64,000 nucleotides of DNA from Comamonadaceae bacterium (GCA_013297925.1 JAAFJC010000002.1:43403-107402), one strand, 5' to 3'; positions 25,792-36,275 are shown, numbered from the stretch's first letter. The notes: generated by a model not told the origin, from the sequence alone. Translations and numbers: made by a program.

Positions 25792-26715
25792 ATGACAATC
25801 ACAGCAAGCATGGTCGCGGAATTGCGCGGCAAGACAGATGCTCCGATGATGGAGTGCAAGAAAGCGCTCACCGAAGCCGCTGGCGATATGGCCAAGGCCG
25901 AAGAGATTTTGCGCGTCAAGCTCGGCAACAAAGCCGGCAAAGCCGCCAGCCGCATCACGGCTGAAGGCGTGGTCACGGCATTTGTCGATGGCAACACCGC
26001 AGGCATGATCGAGATCAACTGCGAAACAGATTTCGTGACAAAAAATGATAGCTTCCTGGGTCTGTGCAATGCAGCCGCTAAAGCTGTGGCCACGGCCAAC
26101 CCAGCTGATGTAGCAGCTTTGGGTGCAACCGCCTTCAGCCTAGACGGCTTCGGCCCAACGCTGGAAGACGTGCGCAAAGGCCTGATCGGCAAGATCGGCG
26201 AAAACATGAGCTTCCGCCGCTTCAAGCGCTTCGCTTCAGGCTCGAAAGTCACCACCTATCTGCACGGCACACGCATTGGCGTGGCTGTGGAGTTCGATGG
26301 TGACGAGACCGCAGCGCGCGACGTGGCGATGCATATTGCTGCCATGAAGCCCGTTTCTTTGTCGAGCGCCGATGTGCCTGCTGAGCTGATTGAAAAAGAG
26401 CGCGCAGTGGCGGCGGGTAAAGCAGAAGAAGCCCGCAAGGAACTCGAAGCTGCTGGCAAGCCTGCGCAAACCGCTGATATCGTGGCCAAGCGTATCGAAG
26501 GCTCGGTGCAAAAGTATCTCAAAGAAGTCAGCTTGCTCGATCAAGTCTTCGTGAAAGCCGCTGACGGCAAGCAAACCGTGGCTGCTTATCTCAAGAGCGC
26601 GAACACGACATTGAAGAGCTTCACGCTCTATGTGGTGGGCGAGGGCATTGAGAAGAAGGTGGACGATTTCGCAGCTGAAGTGGCTGCGCAAGTGGCGGCT
26701 GCAAAAGCTGCATAA
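25792..26715 (+). CDS. tsf: Elongation factor Ts
   Basis: A 307-residue nucleotide-exchange factor for EF-Tu. It opens with the family signature [20 protein letters not shown] and has the conserved ECKKAL and TDFVT-type segments ([12 protein letters not shown]). The start is the ATG at 25792, preceded by GAAGGAAAC; the ORF-track start (25738) reads into the palindromic repeat. A strong terminator follows at 26733, separating it from pyrH. Confidence 0.98.
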   Translation: MTITASMVAELRGKTDAPMMECKKALTEAAGDMAKAEEILRVKLGNKAGKAASRITAEGVVTAFVDGNTAGMIEINCETDFVTKNDSFLGLCNAAAKAVATANPADVAALGATAFSLDGFGPTLEDVRKGLIGKIGENMSFRRFKRFASGSKVTTYLHGTRIGVAVEFDGDETAARDVAMHIAAMKPVSLSSADVPAELIEKERAVAAGKAEEARKELEAAGKPAQTADIVAKRIEGSVQKYLKEVSLLDQVFVKAADGKQTVAAYLKSANTTLKSFTLYVVGEGIEKKVDDFAAEVAAQVAAAKAA

Positions 26716-26732
26716 GCTTGCCCGGCTCCCAG

Positions 26733-26758
26733 AAAAGCGGCTCTTGAGCCGCTTTTTT
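26733..26758 (+). terminator. Rho-independent terminator after tsf
   Basis: AAAAGCGGCTC and GAGCCGCTTTT pair over 11 bp with a TT loop, followed by T. Very strong. Confidence 0.92.
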
Positions 26759-26814
26759 CATGGCCAATATCGCCGATAATTGACAGGTTTACCTGCATAA
26801 CAAGGAGCTCACCC

Positions 26815-27531
26815 ATGACCGCACCCGTCCACAAACGCATTTTGCTCAAACTCTCAGGCGAAGCGTTGATGGGTGATGATGCTTTTGGTATCAACCGCGC
26901 AACGATCATGCGCATGGTGGAAGAGATCAAAGAAGTCACGGAGATGGGTGTGCAGGTGGCTATCGTGATCGGTGGCGGCAATATCTTTCGCGGCGTAGCC
27001 GGTGGCTCTGTGGGCATGGATCGCGCCACAGCCGATTACATGGGCATGCTGGCCACGGTGATGAATGCGCTGGCGCTGGCTGACACGATGAACCACGCTG
27101 GCATGGTGGCGCGCGTGATGAGCGCCATCAATATCGATCAGGTGGTGGAGCCTTATGTGCGCCCCAAGGCTTTGCAGTATCTCGAAGAAGGCAAGGTGGT
27201 GGTGTTTGCTGCGGGCACAGGCAATCCGTTTTTCACCACCGACACCGCAGCCGCTTTGCGCGGTGCTGAGATCGGTGCTGAGATCGTCTTGAAAGCGACG
27301 AAGGTCGATGGTGTGTACACCGCCGATCCAAAAAAAGACCCCAGCGCAACGCGCTATGCCAAGCTGAGCTTTGACGAAGCCATGCGGCAAAATCTAGGCG
27401 TGATGGATGCAGCGGCGTTTGCATTGTGCCGTGATCAGAAGCTGCCCATCAAGGTGTTTTCTATCTTTAAGGCGGGCGGCTTGAAGCGCGTGGTGATGGG
27501 CGAAGATGAAGGAACCTTGGTTCACGTTTGA
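26815..27531 (+). CDS. pyrH: Uridylate kinase (UMP kinase)
   Basis: A 238-residue amino-acid-kinase-fold UMP kinase, which makes UDP from [28 protein letters not shown] and [15 protein letters not shown] are family signatures. AAGGAG lies 8 nt before the ATG. It leads the run pyrH-frr-uppS-cdsA-dxr-rseP, whose close spacing suggests one transcript from a promoter after the tsf terminator. Confidence 0.98.
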   Translation: MTAPVHKRILLKLSGEALMGDDAFGINRATIMRMVEEIKEVTEMGVQVAIVIGGGNIFRGVAGGSVGMDRATADYMGMLATVMNALALADTMNHAGMVARVMSAINIDQVVEPYVRPKALQYLEEGKVVVFAAGTGNPFFTTDTAAALRGAEIGAEIVLKATKVDGVYTADPKKDPSATRYAKLSFDEAMRQNLGVMDAAAFALCRDQKLPIKVFSIFKAGGLKRVVMGEDEGTLVHV

Positions 27532-27564
27532 CGTTTGAGCCAGTATGTATTGAAGGAGTTGTTG

Positions 27565-28125
27565 ATGACGATTGCAGATATCAAAAAAACCACTGAGACC
27601 AAAATGGCGCAGTCCATTGAGGCATTGAAAAATAATCTGGGCAAGATCCGTACAGGGCGGGCCAATCCCGCCATTCTTGATTCGATCGTGGTTGATTACT
27701 ACGGTAACCCCACGCCACTCAACCAAGTAGCAAACATCACTTTGCTAGATAACCGCACGATCAGCGTGCAGCCTTGGGAAAAAGGCTTGGGCGCGAAAGT
27801 GGAAAAAGCGATTCGCGACAGCGATCTGGGCGTGAACCCTGTGGCCATGGGAGATTTGATCCGCGTGCCGATGCCTGCGATGAGCGAAGAGCGCCGCAAG
27901 GAAATGACGAAGCTGGTGCGCAACGATGGCGAGAACTCAAAAATCGCCATTCGCAACTTGCGCCGCGATGCCATCGAAGGCGTGAAAAAACTCGTGAAAG
28001 ACAAGCTGGCTTCGGAAGACGAGCAAAAACGCTCGGATGCTGAGACGCAAAAAACCACCGACAAATTCATCTCTGAGGTGGATCGGCTGGTGGCAGACAA
28101 GGAAAAAGAGATTTTGGCTATTTAA
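27565..28125 (+). CDS. frr: Ribosome recycling factor
   Basis: A 186-residue ribosome recycling factor, which with EF-G splits post-termination ribosomes. [15 protein letters not shown] and the C-terminal [18 protein letters not shown] are diagnostic. The start is the ATG at 27565, preceded by AAGGAG at ideal spacing; the ORF-track start at 27535 lacks a binding site and would add ten residues. A dispersed repeat lies between frr and uppS. Confidence 0.98.
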   Translation: MTIADIKKTTETKMAQSIEALKNNLGKIRTGRANPAILDSIVVDYYGNPTPLNQVANITLLDNRTISVQPWEKGLGAKVEKAIRDSDLGVNPVAMGDLIRVPMPAMSEERRKEMTKLVRNDGENSKIAIRNLRRDAIEGVKKLVKDKLASEDEQKRSDAETQKTTDKFISEVDRLVADKEKEILAI

Positions 28126-28154
28126 GGCAAGATTTCAAGTATTTCCACCACATA

Positions 28155-28196
28155 GCCGGCATAGAATCTACGCAAAGCGCTCTTATTTTGGTAGCA
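28155..28196 (+). repeat. GCCGGC-type dispersed repeat at the uppS start
   Basis: GCCGGCATAGAATCTACGC then a GCGCTCTTATTTTGGTAGC arm. The second arm overlaps the TTG start codon of uppS. Confidence 0.75.
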
Positions 28197-28910
28197 TCTA
28201 GCCCCACGCCACACCACGTTGCCATCGTCATGGACGGCAATGGCCGTTGGGCGCGGCAGCGCTATTTGCCGCGTGTGGCTGGCCACCGGCAAGGCGTGGA
28301 AGCGCTGCGCCGCTGCGTGCGTGCCTGTGCGGATCGCGGCATCCAAGTGCTCACGGTATTTGCTTTCTCCTCGGAAAACTGGAATCGCCCGCAAGAAGAA
28401 GTCTCAGGGCTGATGGATTTGCTGATCACGGCTTTGTCGGGCGAAGTCAAGCCTTTGCATGAGAGCGGTGTGCGCATTTGCTTTGTGGGAGATCGCTCGC
28501 GTGTTTCTGACAAAGTGCGTGCTGGTTTCGACAAGGCCGAGCAGCTCACACAGGCCAATACAAAAATCACCTTGAACGTGTGCTTCAACTACGGTGGCCG
28601 TTGGGATATTGCGCAAGCCGCGCAAAAGATCGCTGCGCGTGGGCAGGAGATCACGGAAGAGGCATTGAACGCCGAGATGGCCACAGCGCATGTGAGTGAT
28701 CCTGATTTGGTGATCCGCACCGGTGGCGAATACCGCATCAGCAATTTCTTGCTGTGGCAAGCGGCTTACAGCGAGCTCTATTTCAGCGATAAGCTCTGGC
28801 CAGATTTTGATGAAGCTGCGCTGGATGCTGCCATCCTCGCTTTTGCGCAGCGCGAGAGGCGTTTTGGCAAAACCTCCGAGCAAGTGACGCAAGTGCCTGT
28901 GGCGGCTTAA
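28188..28910 (+). CDS. uppS: Undecaprenyl diphosphate synthase (isoprenyl transferase)
   Basis: A 240-residue cis-prenyltransferase, which builds C55 undecaprenyl diphosphate for cell-wall and O-antigen synthesis. The catalytic Asp is in HVAIVMDGNGRWA, followed by FAFSSENWNRP and the C-terminal VIRTGGEYRISNFLLWQ. The only usable start upstream of the catalytic Asp in this frame is a TTG at 28188, which lies within the dispersed repeat and has no good ribosome binding site. The native start may have been displaced by the repeat, or translation may be coupled to frr. Confidence 0.95.
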   Translation: MVASSPTPHHVAIVMDGNGRWARQRYLPRVAGHRQGVEALRRCVRACADRGIQVLTVFAFSSENWNRPQEEVSGLMDLLITALSGEVKPLHESGVRICFVGDRSRVSDKVRAGFDKAEQLTQANTKITLNVCFNYGGRWDIAQAAQKIAARGQEITEEALNAEMATAHVSDPDLVIRTGGEYRISNFLLWQAAYSELYFSDKLWPDFDEAALDAAILAFAQRERRFGKTSEQVTQVPVAA

Positions 28911-28930
28911 GGCGAAAACCCAAGGCATAC

Positions 28931-29767
28931 ATGCTCAAGCAACGCATCATCACCGCCATCGTTTTGTTGGCCATTCTTCTCCCAGCGCTTTTTGCCCAAC
29001 AGACAGAATGGTTCATGTTGGTGAGCTTGATTCTGATCACGCTGGCTTGCTGGGAATGGGGCAGGCTCAATGGCTATGCGGGTAAGCTGGCTTGGCTCAC
29101 GGCGCTGGAAGGTTTGGGCTTTTGCGCCGTGATGTGGAAGCTCGGTTGGCCAAGTATGAAGCTGCCGATGCTGTGGTTGATCGCGGGTGCGGCATGGATT
29201 GGGCTGGGCGTGTGGCTGATCGCACGTGGTGTCGATGCTTGGCAGAAAATTCCTGCTTGGTGGCGCGTCTCGGTGGGTTTGATGCTGCTTTCTTTGGCTT
29301 GGTTGGCCGTCGTACAAGCGCGATTGATCGGAATCAATTTTCTTCTCTCGCTCTTGGTCACAGTTTGGGTGGCAGATGTCGGCGCGTATTTCGCGGGGCG
29401 GCGCTTTGGCAAGAAAAAACTGGCTGTGCGCATCAGCCCCGGCAAGAGCTGGGAGGGTGTGTATGGCGGCATCGCAGCGGTGTTGTTGCTGGCTGTAGCG
29501 TGGGCGCTGTGGCGGCCTGCCTTTGCAGATTCTGCTTCGCTGTATCAAAAGCTCCTGAGTGGCCAAGGCTGGCTGCTGGTGATGCTCGGCGCTTTGCTGA
29601 TGGTGGCGATGAGCGTTGTGGGTGATTTGGTGGAATCGCTGGTCAAGCGCAGTGCGGGTATGAAGGATTCGAGCGGCTTGCTGCCTGGGCACGGCGGCGT
29701 GTTGGATCGCATTGATGCGCTGTTGCCGACCCTGCCGCTGGGCATGATGTTGTATTCACTGGCATGA
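28931..29767 (+). CDS. cdsA: Phosphatidate cytidylyltransferase
   Basis: A 278-residue polytopic membrane enzyme, which makes CDP-diacylglycerol from phosphatidate and CTP. The C-terminal signature SVVGDLVESLVKRSAGMKDS followed by LLPGHGGVLDRID is intact, and RISPGKSWEGVYGG precedes it. At least seven hydrophobic helices are visible. It sits 20 nt after uppS and just before dxr, the usual order in proteobacteria. Confidence 0.97.
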   Translation: MLKQRIITAIVLLAILLPALFAQQTEWFMLVSLILITLACWEWGRLNGYAGKLAWLTALEGLGFCAVMWKLGWPSMKLPMLWLIAGAAWIGLGVWLIARGVDAWQKIPAWWRVSVGLMLLSLAWLAVVQARLIGINFLLSLLVTVWVADVGAYFAGRRFGKKKLAVRISPGKSWEGVYGGIAAVLLLAVAWALWRPAFADSASLYQKLLSGQGWLLVMLGALLMVAMSVVGDLVESLVKRSAGMKDSSGLLPGHGGVLDRIDALLPTLPLGMMLYSLA

Positions 29768-29776
29768 CACTTGGCA

Positions 29777-30970
29777 ATGATTAAGCAACGCGTCACCATC
29801 CTCGGCTCCACCGGCTCGATTGGCAAAAGCACGCTCGATGTGATCGCGCGGCATCCGGATCGCTTTGAGGTGTATGCGCTCTCCGCTTCGACCAATGTGG
29901 CCGAGATGGCTAGGCAGGTGGAGCAATTCAAGCCCAAGCGCGTGGTAATGGCAGATGGTGCGTCAGCAGACCAATTAGCTGTGATTTTGAAGCAAAAAGG
30001 CTACAGAAACCAACTTATTGCCGGCATAGAATCTGCGCCAACAGCTATAGAAAGCATAGCATCTGATGCGCAAACGGATATTGTGATGGCGGCCATCGTG
30101 GGCGCTGCGGGCTTGGCTCCTAGCCTGGCTGCGGCGCACGCCGGCAAGCGTTTGCTGCTAGCCAACAAAGAAGCGCTGGTGGTCGGCGGTGATTTGTTTA
30201 TGAATGCAGTGAAAGAAGGTGGCGGCAAGCTGCTGCCGATTGACAGCGAGCATTCAGCCGTCTTCCAGAGCCTTCCCGAAGATGCCAGCACGTGGGCGCG
30301 GCGAGTGGAGAAAATCATCCTCACAGCCTCAGGCGGCCCGTTTCGCACGCGTGATGTGGCTACGCTGCGTGACGTAACGCCTGCGCAGGCCGTAGCGCAT
30401 CCCAATTGGGTGATGGGGCGCAAAATTTCAGTGGATTCGGCCACGATGATGAACAAGGCGCTGGAAGTGATCGAAGCGCATTATTTGTTTGGCATGCCGG
30501 CAGAAAAAATTGAAGTGGTGATTCACCCGCAATCAATCATCCATTCGATGGTGCAATACACCGATGCATCAACTGTGGCGCAACTGGGCACGCCCGATAT
30601 GCGTGTACCGATTGCGTATGGCCTGTCTTGGCCAGAGCGCATGGAAAGTGGAGCGAAAGCCCTTGATTTTGCGGCGCTCAGTGCGATGACGTTTGAAGTG
30701 CCTGATCGTGCGCGTTTTCCCGGGCTGTTTTTGGCTTGGGATGCGATGCGCGCGCCGGAGGGCACATGCACTGTGCTCAATGCAGCGAACGAAATCGCAG
30801 TCGCCGCTTTTCTCGAAGAAAAAATACGCTTTGACCAGATTCACCAAGTCAATACTGCAACTCTTTCTCGCATCGTACCCTCCAAACCCCACAACTTGGA
30901 TGATTTGCTGGGCTTGGACGAAGTGAGTCGCCACGGCGCGAGCCAAGTGGTGAAGGGGTTGACATGCTGA
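29777..30970 (+). CDS. dxr: 1-deoxy-D-xylulose 5-phosphate reductoisomerase
   Basis: A 397-residue enzyme of the MEP isoprenoid pathway, converting DXP to MEP with NADPH. ILGSTGSIGKSTLDVI binds NADPH; the metal/substrate site includes LPIDSEHSAVFQ and SVDSATMMNKALEVIEAHYLF. The ATG at 29777 is preferred to the ORF-track TTG at 29771. A copy of the dispersed repeat (30020-30060) is embedded in the N-terminal domain, encoding IAGIESAPTAIESIAS without breaking the frame. The gene overlaps rseP by 7 nt. Confidence 0.97.
   Translation: MIKQRVTILGSTGSIGKSTLDVIARHPDRFEVYALSASTNVAEMARQVEQFKPKRVVMADGASADQLAVILKQKGYRNQLIAGIESAPTAIESIASDAQTDIVMAAIVGAAGLAPSLAAAHAGKRLLLANKEALVVGGDLFMNAVKEGGGKLLPIDSEHSAVFQSLPEDASTWARRVEKIILTASGGPFRTRDVATLRDVTPAQAVAHPNWVMGRKISVDSATMMNKALEVIEAHYLFGMPAEKIEVVIHPQSIIHSMVQYTDASTVAQLGTPDMRVPIAYGLSWPERMESGAKALDFAALSAMTFEVPDRARFPGLFLAWDAMRAPEGTCTVLNAANEIAVAAFLEEKIRFDQIHQVNTATLSRIVPSKPHNLDDLLGLDEVSRHGASQVVKGLTC
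30020..30060 (+). repeat. GCCGGC-type dispersed repeat, inside dxr
   Basis: GCCGGCATAGAATCTGCGC then CAGCTATAGAAAGCATAG, nearly consensus; in frame it encodes AGIESAPTAIESIA. Confidence 0.8.
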
Positions 30971-32334
30971 CGATTATTGCTTTCGTATTGGCCTTGGGGC
31001 TCTTGATCGCTATCCATGAGTACGGTCATTACCGTGTGGCTGTGGCTTGCGGCGTGCAGGTGACGCGCTTTTCTGTGGGCTTTGGCAAACCCTTGCTGAC
31101 ATGGAAGCCAAAAAAACAGCATCCCGGGCAAGACACAGAATTTGTGATTGCTTTGTTCCCGCTCGGCGGTTATGTGAAGATGGTCGGGCAGGGTGAAGCC
31201 GCGCCGGCGCACTTGAAAGCAGTCTCGTTCGATGCGCAGCCTTTGCGCAAACGCGCGGCGATTGTGGCCGCTGGCCCGGTAGCGAATTTGCTGCTTGCCG
31301 TGCTGTTGTACGCAGCTGTGAACTGGATGGGCTCAGAGCAGGCCAAAGCCATCATTGCACAGCCACCGGCAGTTTCATTGGCAGCCACCGCAGGCTTGAA
31401 GGCTGGCGATGAAATCTTGAGCGTGAACGGCTCGGATGGCGAGGCGGAGCCGATTCGTTCGATGGAAGATCTCCGCTGGCATCTCACACGGGCAGCACTG
31501 GATCGCTATGATCTGAGCCTGCAAGTGCGAGAAGCGGGGCGTGATTCCACGAGGCAAATCAAGCTGCCGATCACGCAGCTCGACATCAGAGAAGCCGATG
31601 CGCAGATGTATCGCAAGATCGGTTTGGCAGCACCGCTCACTCAGCCTGTGATGGGCGAGCTTGTCGCAGGTGGTGCGGGTGACAAAGCGGGGTTGAAGCA
31701 GGGCGATCGTGTCTTGTCTATCGAAGGTGTGGCCATGATGGACGGCGGGCAATTGCGCGAGGCGATTCGCGCTTCAGTGCAGGGCGATCAACCGCTGAAA
31801 AAGACATGGCGCATTGAACGCGCTGGGCAAACGCTTGAGCTGCCTGTGACCGTCTCAGTGAAAAAAGAGGGTGAGAAGGCTAGCGGGCGGATTGAGGCTT
31901 TCGTGGGTTCGTCACCTCAGATGACGCATGTGAGCTATGGATTTTTCGAAGGTTTGAGTCTGGGTGTGCAAAAAACCTGGGACATTTCCATGCTCACGCT
32001 TCGAATGATGGGAAAGATGCTGATTGGCGAGGCTTCTTTGAAGAACCTAAGCGGGCCATTGACCATTGCTGATGTCGCCGGCAAATCGGCCAGCCTCGGT
32101 TTGGTGCAGTACCTGATTTTTCTGGCTCTGATCAGCGTGAGCTTGGGGGTTTTGAATTTGCTGCCACTGCCCGTTTTGGACGGTGGTCACCTCATGTATT
32201 ATCTGTGGGAGGCCGTCACGGGGAAAGCCGTGTCGGAGGTCTGGCTCGAACGCTTGCAACGCGGCGGGGTGGCTGTGCTCATGGCCATGATGGCCGTGGC
32301 CTTGTTCAATGACGTGACCCGAATTTTTGGATAG
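30964..32334 (+). CDS. rseP: Site-2 protease RseP (regulator of sigma-E)
   Basis: A 456-residue inner-membrane zinc metalloprotease. AIHEYGHYRVA carries the HExxH site in the first helix, and NLLPLPVLDGGHL in a C-terminal helix carries the metal-binding Asp. Two PDZ-like domains lie between (about residues 125-205 and 215-300). It cleaves the anti-sigma factor RseA after a first cut by DegS, inducing the envelope stress response, and clears signal peptides. It overlaps dxr and precedes bamA, whose product helps set the stress signal. Confidence 0.97.
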   Translation: MLTIIAFVLALGLLIAIHEYGHYRVAVACGVQVTRFSVGFGKPLLTWKPKKQHPGQDTEFVIALFPLGGYVKMVGQGEAAPAHLKAVSFDAQPLRKRAAIVAAGPVANLLLAVLLYAAVNWMGSEQAKAIIAQPPAVSLAATAGLKAGDEILSVNGSDGEAEPIRSMEDLRWHLTRAALDRYDLSLQVREAGRDSTRQIKLPITQLDIREADAQMYRKIGLAAPLTQPVMGELVAGGAGDKAGLKQGDRVLSIEGVAMMDGGQLREAIRASVQGDQPLKKTWRIERAGQTLELPVTVSVKKEGEKASGRIEAFVGSSPQMTHVSYGFFEGLSLGVQKTWDISMLTLRMMGKMLIGEASLKNLSGPLTIADVAGKSASLGLVQYLIFLALISVSLGVLNLLPLPVLDGGHLMYYLWEAVTGKAVSEVWLERLQRGGVAVLMAMMAVALFNDVTRIFG

Positions 32335-32388
32335 AGAAACAGTGGTTCGCTCAGCTGTAGTAGCTGGGTAATCAGCCGCAAGATATTT

Positions 32389-34695
32389 ATGATATTGCAC
32401 CGAAAAACACTATCGGCTCGAGCCGTTCAAGCCATCTGCGCTACGCTTTTTGCCGCAACCATCCACGGTAGCGCATGGGCCATTGATCCCTTTACGGTGC
32501 GCGATATTCGTGTAGAAGGCTTGCAGCGCGTTGAGCCCGGCACGATTTTTGTGACCTTACCATTCCAAGTGGGTGACACCTACAACGACGACAAGGCCTC
32601 TGCTGCCATTCGCTCTTTGTTTAGCTTGGGTTTATTCAAAGACGTGCGCATTGATGTGCAGGGCAATGTCGTGGTGGTGATAGTCGAAGAGCGTCCGACG
32701 ATTGCCGACGTGAGCTTTTCTGGCACGAAAGAGTTTGACAAAGAAGTGCTCACCAAAGCCTTGCGAGAAGTGGGTTTGGCTGAAGGCCGAGCATTCGACA
32801 AAGCCTTGGCAGATCGCGCAGAGCAAGAGCTCAAGCGCCAATACCTAAACCGTAGCCTTTATGGTGCGGAAGTTATCACCACGGTCACACCTATCGAACG
32901 CAACCGTGTGAACCTCAATTTCAACGTGATCGAGGGCGATGTTGCCAAGATCAAGACGATCAATATCGTAGGCGCGCAGGCTTTCAGCGAAAATACGCTG
33001 AAAGGCTTGTTTGATCAAGACACAGGCGGCTGGCTGTCTTGGTACACGAAAAGCGATCGGTACTCGCGTACCAAGCTCAACGCAGATTTGGAAACTTTGC
33101 GTTCGTATTATTTGACGCGCGGCTACCTCGAATTCAAAATCGATTCCACGCAAGTTGCAATATCGCCTGATAAGCAAAGCATCGGTATTACCGTCAATAT
33201 CACTGAGGGCGCACGCTTTACTGTTTCGGGCGTAAAGCTCGAGGGTAATTTTTTGGGCAAGATTGAGGAGTTCAAATCTTTTGTCAGGATTGTTCCCGGT
33301 CAAGCTTACAACTCTGAGCGTGTTGCAGAAACCACCAAAGCATTCACAGATTATTTTGGAAATTTCGGCTACGCATTTGCTCAGGTTCAAGCGCGTCCAG
33401 ACATTGATCGTGTGAATAACACGGTTGTGATCAATTTGGTGGCTGATCCTTCTCGCCGGGCTTACGTCCGTAAGATCAATATTGCCGGTAACAACCGTAC
33501 TCGCGATGAAGTGATTCGTCGCGAATTTAGACAGTTTGAGTCAAGTTGGTATGACGGCGAGAAGATCAAGCTCTCGCGTGATCGCGTGGATCGTTTGGGA
33601 TATTTCAAATCTGTTGATGTGGATACGTCCGACGTGGCTGGTACGAACGACCAAGTGGATGTGAATGTGAAGGTGGATGAGAAGCCGACGGGCAATCTAA
33701 CTTTGGGCGCAGGGTTCTCTAGTTCTGATAAGTTATCCTTGCAATTCAAAGTCCAGCAGGAAAACGTGTTTGGATCCGGAAACTATCTCGGGATTGATTT
33801 GAACACCTCCAAACTCAATCGTACTCTGGCCATTACAGCGGTAGATCCTTATTTCACGCAAGACGGCATCTCACGCGCAGTGGATGTTTACTTTCGTGCC
33901 CAAAAACCCGTCGATACCAACACCAACGACTATCGGATCAACACGCGCGGGACGAGCTTGCGCTTTGGCGTGCCTTTCTCAGAAAAAACCACCGTATTCT
34001 TCGGCTTAGGGCTGGAGCAGACGCAGATCGTGCCCGGTACAAATCTGCCAGCAGCCTATCTGGCTTACACCAGCGTTGCAGGCCTTAAAAGCACTCTAGT
34101 GCCCCTGACATTAGGCTGGTCGAGCGACACGCGAGACAGTGCCCTAGCACCGAATTCAGGCAATCTGCAGCGACTCAACGGTGAAATGGGGGTGGCAGGC
34201 GATGCAAAGTATCTGCGCACCAGTTATCAATACCAGGCTTTCGTCCCAATAAATAAGAAGTTTACTGTGGCATTCAATTCCGAGTTTGGATGGGGTAGAG
34301 GTTTGAGTGGATCTCCGTACCCTGTGTTTAAGAATAACTTTGCTGGTGGTCTCGGATCGGTACGTGGCTTCGAACAAGGGACGCTGGGGCCTAGAGACAT
34401 TACGGGCGCTTACCTTGGCGGGTCTAAGAAACTGCTGGGTGCAGTGGAGTTGCAGACACCATTCCCAGGTGCTGGAAATGACCGTACATTACGACTTTTT
34501 GGCTTCTTCGATGTAGGCAACGTTTTTTCGGAAACCGAAAACTACAGTTTCAAAGACATGCGCGCCTCCACTGGCATAGGCTTGAGTTGGATATCGCCAG
34601 TGGGACCGTTGCGCCTTGCTTACGCGAATCCTGTGCGTAAGCAAGCTGGGGATAAAATCCAGAAACTGCAATTCCAAATCGGAACCACTTTTTAA
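32389..34695 (+). CDS. bamA: Outer membrane protein assembly factor BamA
   Basis: A 768-residue outer-membrane insertase. A signal peptide (ATLFAATIHGSAWA) is followed by five POTRA domains (about residues 32-430) and a C-terminal 16-strand barrel. The lid-lock VRGF motif (GSVRGFEQGTLG) and the C-terminal F (QFQIGTTF) are present. It starts 54 nt after rseP and is followed within 2 nt by skp, giving the usual bamA-skp-lpxD-fabZ-lpxA-lpxB order for outer-membrane biogenesis. Confidence 0.98.
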   Translation: MILHRKTLSARAVQAICATLFAATIHGSAWAIDPFTVRDIRVEGLQRVEPGTIFVTLPFQVGDTYNDDKASAAIRSLFSLGLFKDVRIDVQGNVVVVIVEERPTIADVSFSGTKEFDKEVLTKALREVGLAEGRAFDKALADRAEQELKRQYLNRSLYGAEVITTVTPIERNRVNLNFNVIEGDVAKIKTINIVGAQAFSENTLKGLFDQDTGGWLSWYTKSDRYSRTKLNADLETLRSYYLTRGYLEFKIDSTQVAISPDKQSIGITVNITEGARFTVSGVKLEGNFLGKIEEFKSFVRIVPGQAYNSERVAETTKAFTDYFGNFGYAFAQVQARPDIDRVNNTVVINLVADPSRRAYVRKINIAGNNRTRDEVIRREFRQFESSWYDGEKIKLSRDRVDRLGYFKSVDVDTSDVAGTNDQVDVNVKVDEKPTGNLTLGAGFSSSDKLSLQFKVQQENVFGSGNYLGIDLNTSKLNRTLAITAVDPYFTQDGISRAVDVYFRAQKPVDTNTNDYRINTRGTSLRFGVPFSEKTTVFFGLGLEQTQIVPGTNLPAAYLAYTSVAGLKSTLVPLTLGWSSDTRDSALAPNSGNLQRLNGEMGVAGDAKYLRTSYQYQAFVPINKKFTVAFNSEFGWGRGLSGSPYPVFKNNFAGGLGSVRGFEQGTLGPRDITGAYLGGSKKLLGAVELQTPFPGAGNDRTLRLFGFFDVGNVFSETENYSFKDMRASTGIGLSWISPVGPLRLAYANPVRKQAGDKIQKLQFQIGTTF

Positions 34696-34696
34696 G

Positions 34697-35227
34697 ATGT
34701 TTGTTATGAAATCCGCTTTTTACCGCTCATTGTTTGCTGGCATCTTGGCTCTTGCGAGCGCATTGCCTGTGATTGCGCAAGCACAGGAATTTCGTGTTGG
34801 CTTTGTGAACACAGATCGTATTTTCCGTGAGGCTAACATGGCCAAGTCTGCGCAGGCGAAATTGGAAACTGAGTTTTCCAAACGCGAGCGTGAATTGGTG
34901 ACCCAAGGCGAAACGCTGCGCGTGGCTTCCGAGAAATTCGAGAAAGATGCGCCGACTTTGTCTGAGTCTCAGCGCACCAGTCGCCAGCGCACCTTGGTAG
35001 AGCAAGACCGCGATTTCCAGCGTAAGCGCCGTGAGTTTCAGGAAGATCTCAATAACCGCAAGAATGAAGAGTTGCAAGGTGTGCTGGAGCGCGCGAATCG
35101 CATCGTCAAGCAAGTCGCTGAGGCCGAGAAGTACGACGTGATCTTGCAGGAAGCCGTGTATTTCAATCCCAAGCACGACATCACCGATCGCGTGATCAAG
35201 GCGCTGGACGCTTCGGGCGTGCGTTGA
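34697..35227 (+). CDS. skp: Periplasmic chaperone OmpH/Skp
   Basis: A 176-residue Skp-family chaperone: signal peptide ([18 protein letters not shown], cleavage before QEF), then a short strand [13 protein letters not shown] and a long coiled-coil helix of alternating charged residues forming the tentacles of the trimer. It holds unfolded outer-membrane proteins for BamA. The ATG at 34697 starts 2 nt after the bamA stop; an ATG three codons further (34706) is equally possible. The longer ORF-track start (34616) lies within bamA. Confidence 0.93.
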   Translation: MFVMKSAFYRSLFAGILALASALPVIAQAQEFRVGFVNTDRIFREANMAKSAQAKLETEFSKRERELVTQGETLRVASEKFEKDAPTLSESQRTSRQRTLVEQDRDFQRKRREFQEDLNNRKNEELQGVLERANRIVKQVAEAEKYDVILQEAVYFNPKHDITDRVIKALDASGVR

Positions 35228-35252
35228 TCTTGGCATCGGCGCGTTCCGTCCG

Positions 35253-36257
35253 ATGAAGATCACCCTAGGCGATATCACCCAAGCTCTGGGTGGCACTCTA
35301 CGCGGCAATTCTGAGCTTCATATCAAGCGAATCTCGCCACTTGCAAGCGCCAAGGCGGGTGAGGTCAGTTTTTTAAGCCACGCCAAGTATGCGCAGCAAC
35401 TGTCGCAGACGCAAGCCAGTTGCGTGATCCTTACTCCGGACTCAGCTTCTGGCGTTCAAGATTGGTTGTCTCAAGGCCGCGCTTGGATTGAAACTGATGC
35501 ACCGTATCTGTACTTCGCCAAGCTGACGCAGTGGTGGAAGCAAAAGCATGCGGGTGCATTGAAAGCGGGTGTGCATCCCAGTGCTGTGATTGATCCCTCC
35601 GCGCAGATCGATCCAACGGCCAGTGTTGGTGCTCTCTGCTTTGTGGCGGCTGGAGCGCGGATTGGTGCTCATACCCACCTTGCTGCCCGTGTCACGGTCG
35701 GTGAGGGCTGCACCATTGGCCAGCGCTGCATCTTGCACAGCGGCGTGGTGATTGGCGCTGATGGATTTGGCTTTGCGCCGCGCGCTGATAAATCGTGGGA
35801 AAAAATCGAGCAACTCGGCGCAGTGCGCGTTGGCGATGATGTGGAAATCGGTGCGAACACCTGCATTGATCGCGGTGCGCTGGATGACACGATCATTGAA
35901 GACGGTGTGAAGTTGGATAACCTGATCCAGATTGGCCATAACGTGAAGATCGGCAAGCACACTGCGATGGCTGGCAATGCGGGTGTGGCGGGCAGCGCTA
36001 CCATTGGCGCGTATTGCAGTGTGGGCGGCGGTGCGGTGATCTTGGGGCATTTGACGATTGCTGATCATGTGCACATCTCCGCATCGACCACGGTGACCCG
36101 ATCCATCACCGAGCCGGGGCTGTACACCGGCATGTTTCCCATCGATACCAATGCCGATTGGGAGAAAAACGCTGTGACCCTGCGACAATTGCACAAACTG
36201 CGCGAGCGCATCCGCGAATTGGAAAAGCGTTTGCCTCCAGCCCCTGAATCAACATAA
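35253..36257 (+). CDS. lpxD: UDP-3-O-(3-hydroxyacyl)glucosamine N-acyltransferase
   Basis: A 334-residue left-handed beta-helix acyltransferase, third committed step of lipid A synthesis. The N-terminal domain ([19 protein letters not shown]) binds the uridine. Hexapeptide repeats run from about residue 105 to 290, with the catalytic-His region [22 protein letters not shown]-terminal helix ([15 protein letters not shown]) closes the trimer. Spacing to skp (25 nt) and fabZ (18 nt) supports one operon. Confidence 0.97.
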   Translation: MKITLGDITQALGGTLRGNSELHIKRISPLASAKAGEVSFLSHAKYAQQLSQTQASCVILTPDSASGVQDWLSQGRAWIETDAPYLYFAKLTQWWKQKHAGALKAGVHPSAVIDPSAQIDPTASVGALCFVAAGARIGAHTHLAARVTVGEGCTIGQRCILHSGVVIGADGFGFAPRADKSWEKIEQLGAVRVGDDVEIGANTCIDRGALDDTIIEDGVKLDNLIQIGHNVKIGKHTAMAGNAGVAGSATIGAYCSVGGGAVILGHLTIADHVHISASTTVTRSITEPGLYTGMFPIDTNADWEKNAVTLRQLHKLRERIRELEKRLPPAPEST

Positions 36258-36275
36258 CAGAACCGATAGACGCCC

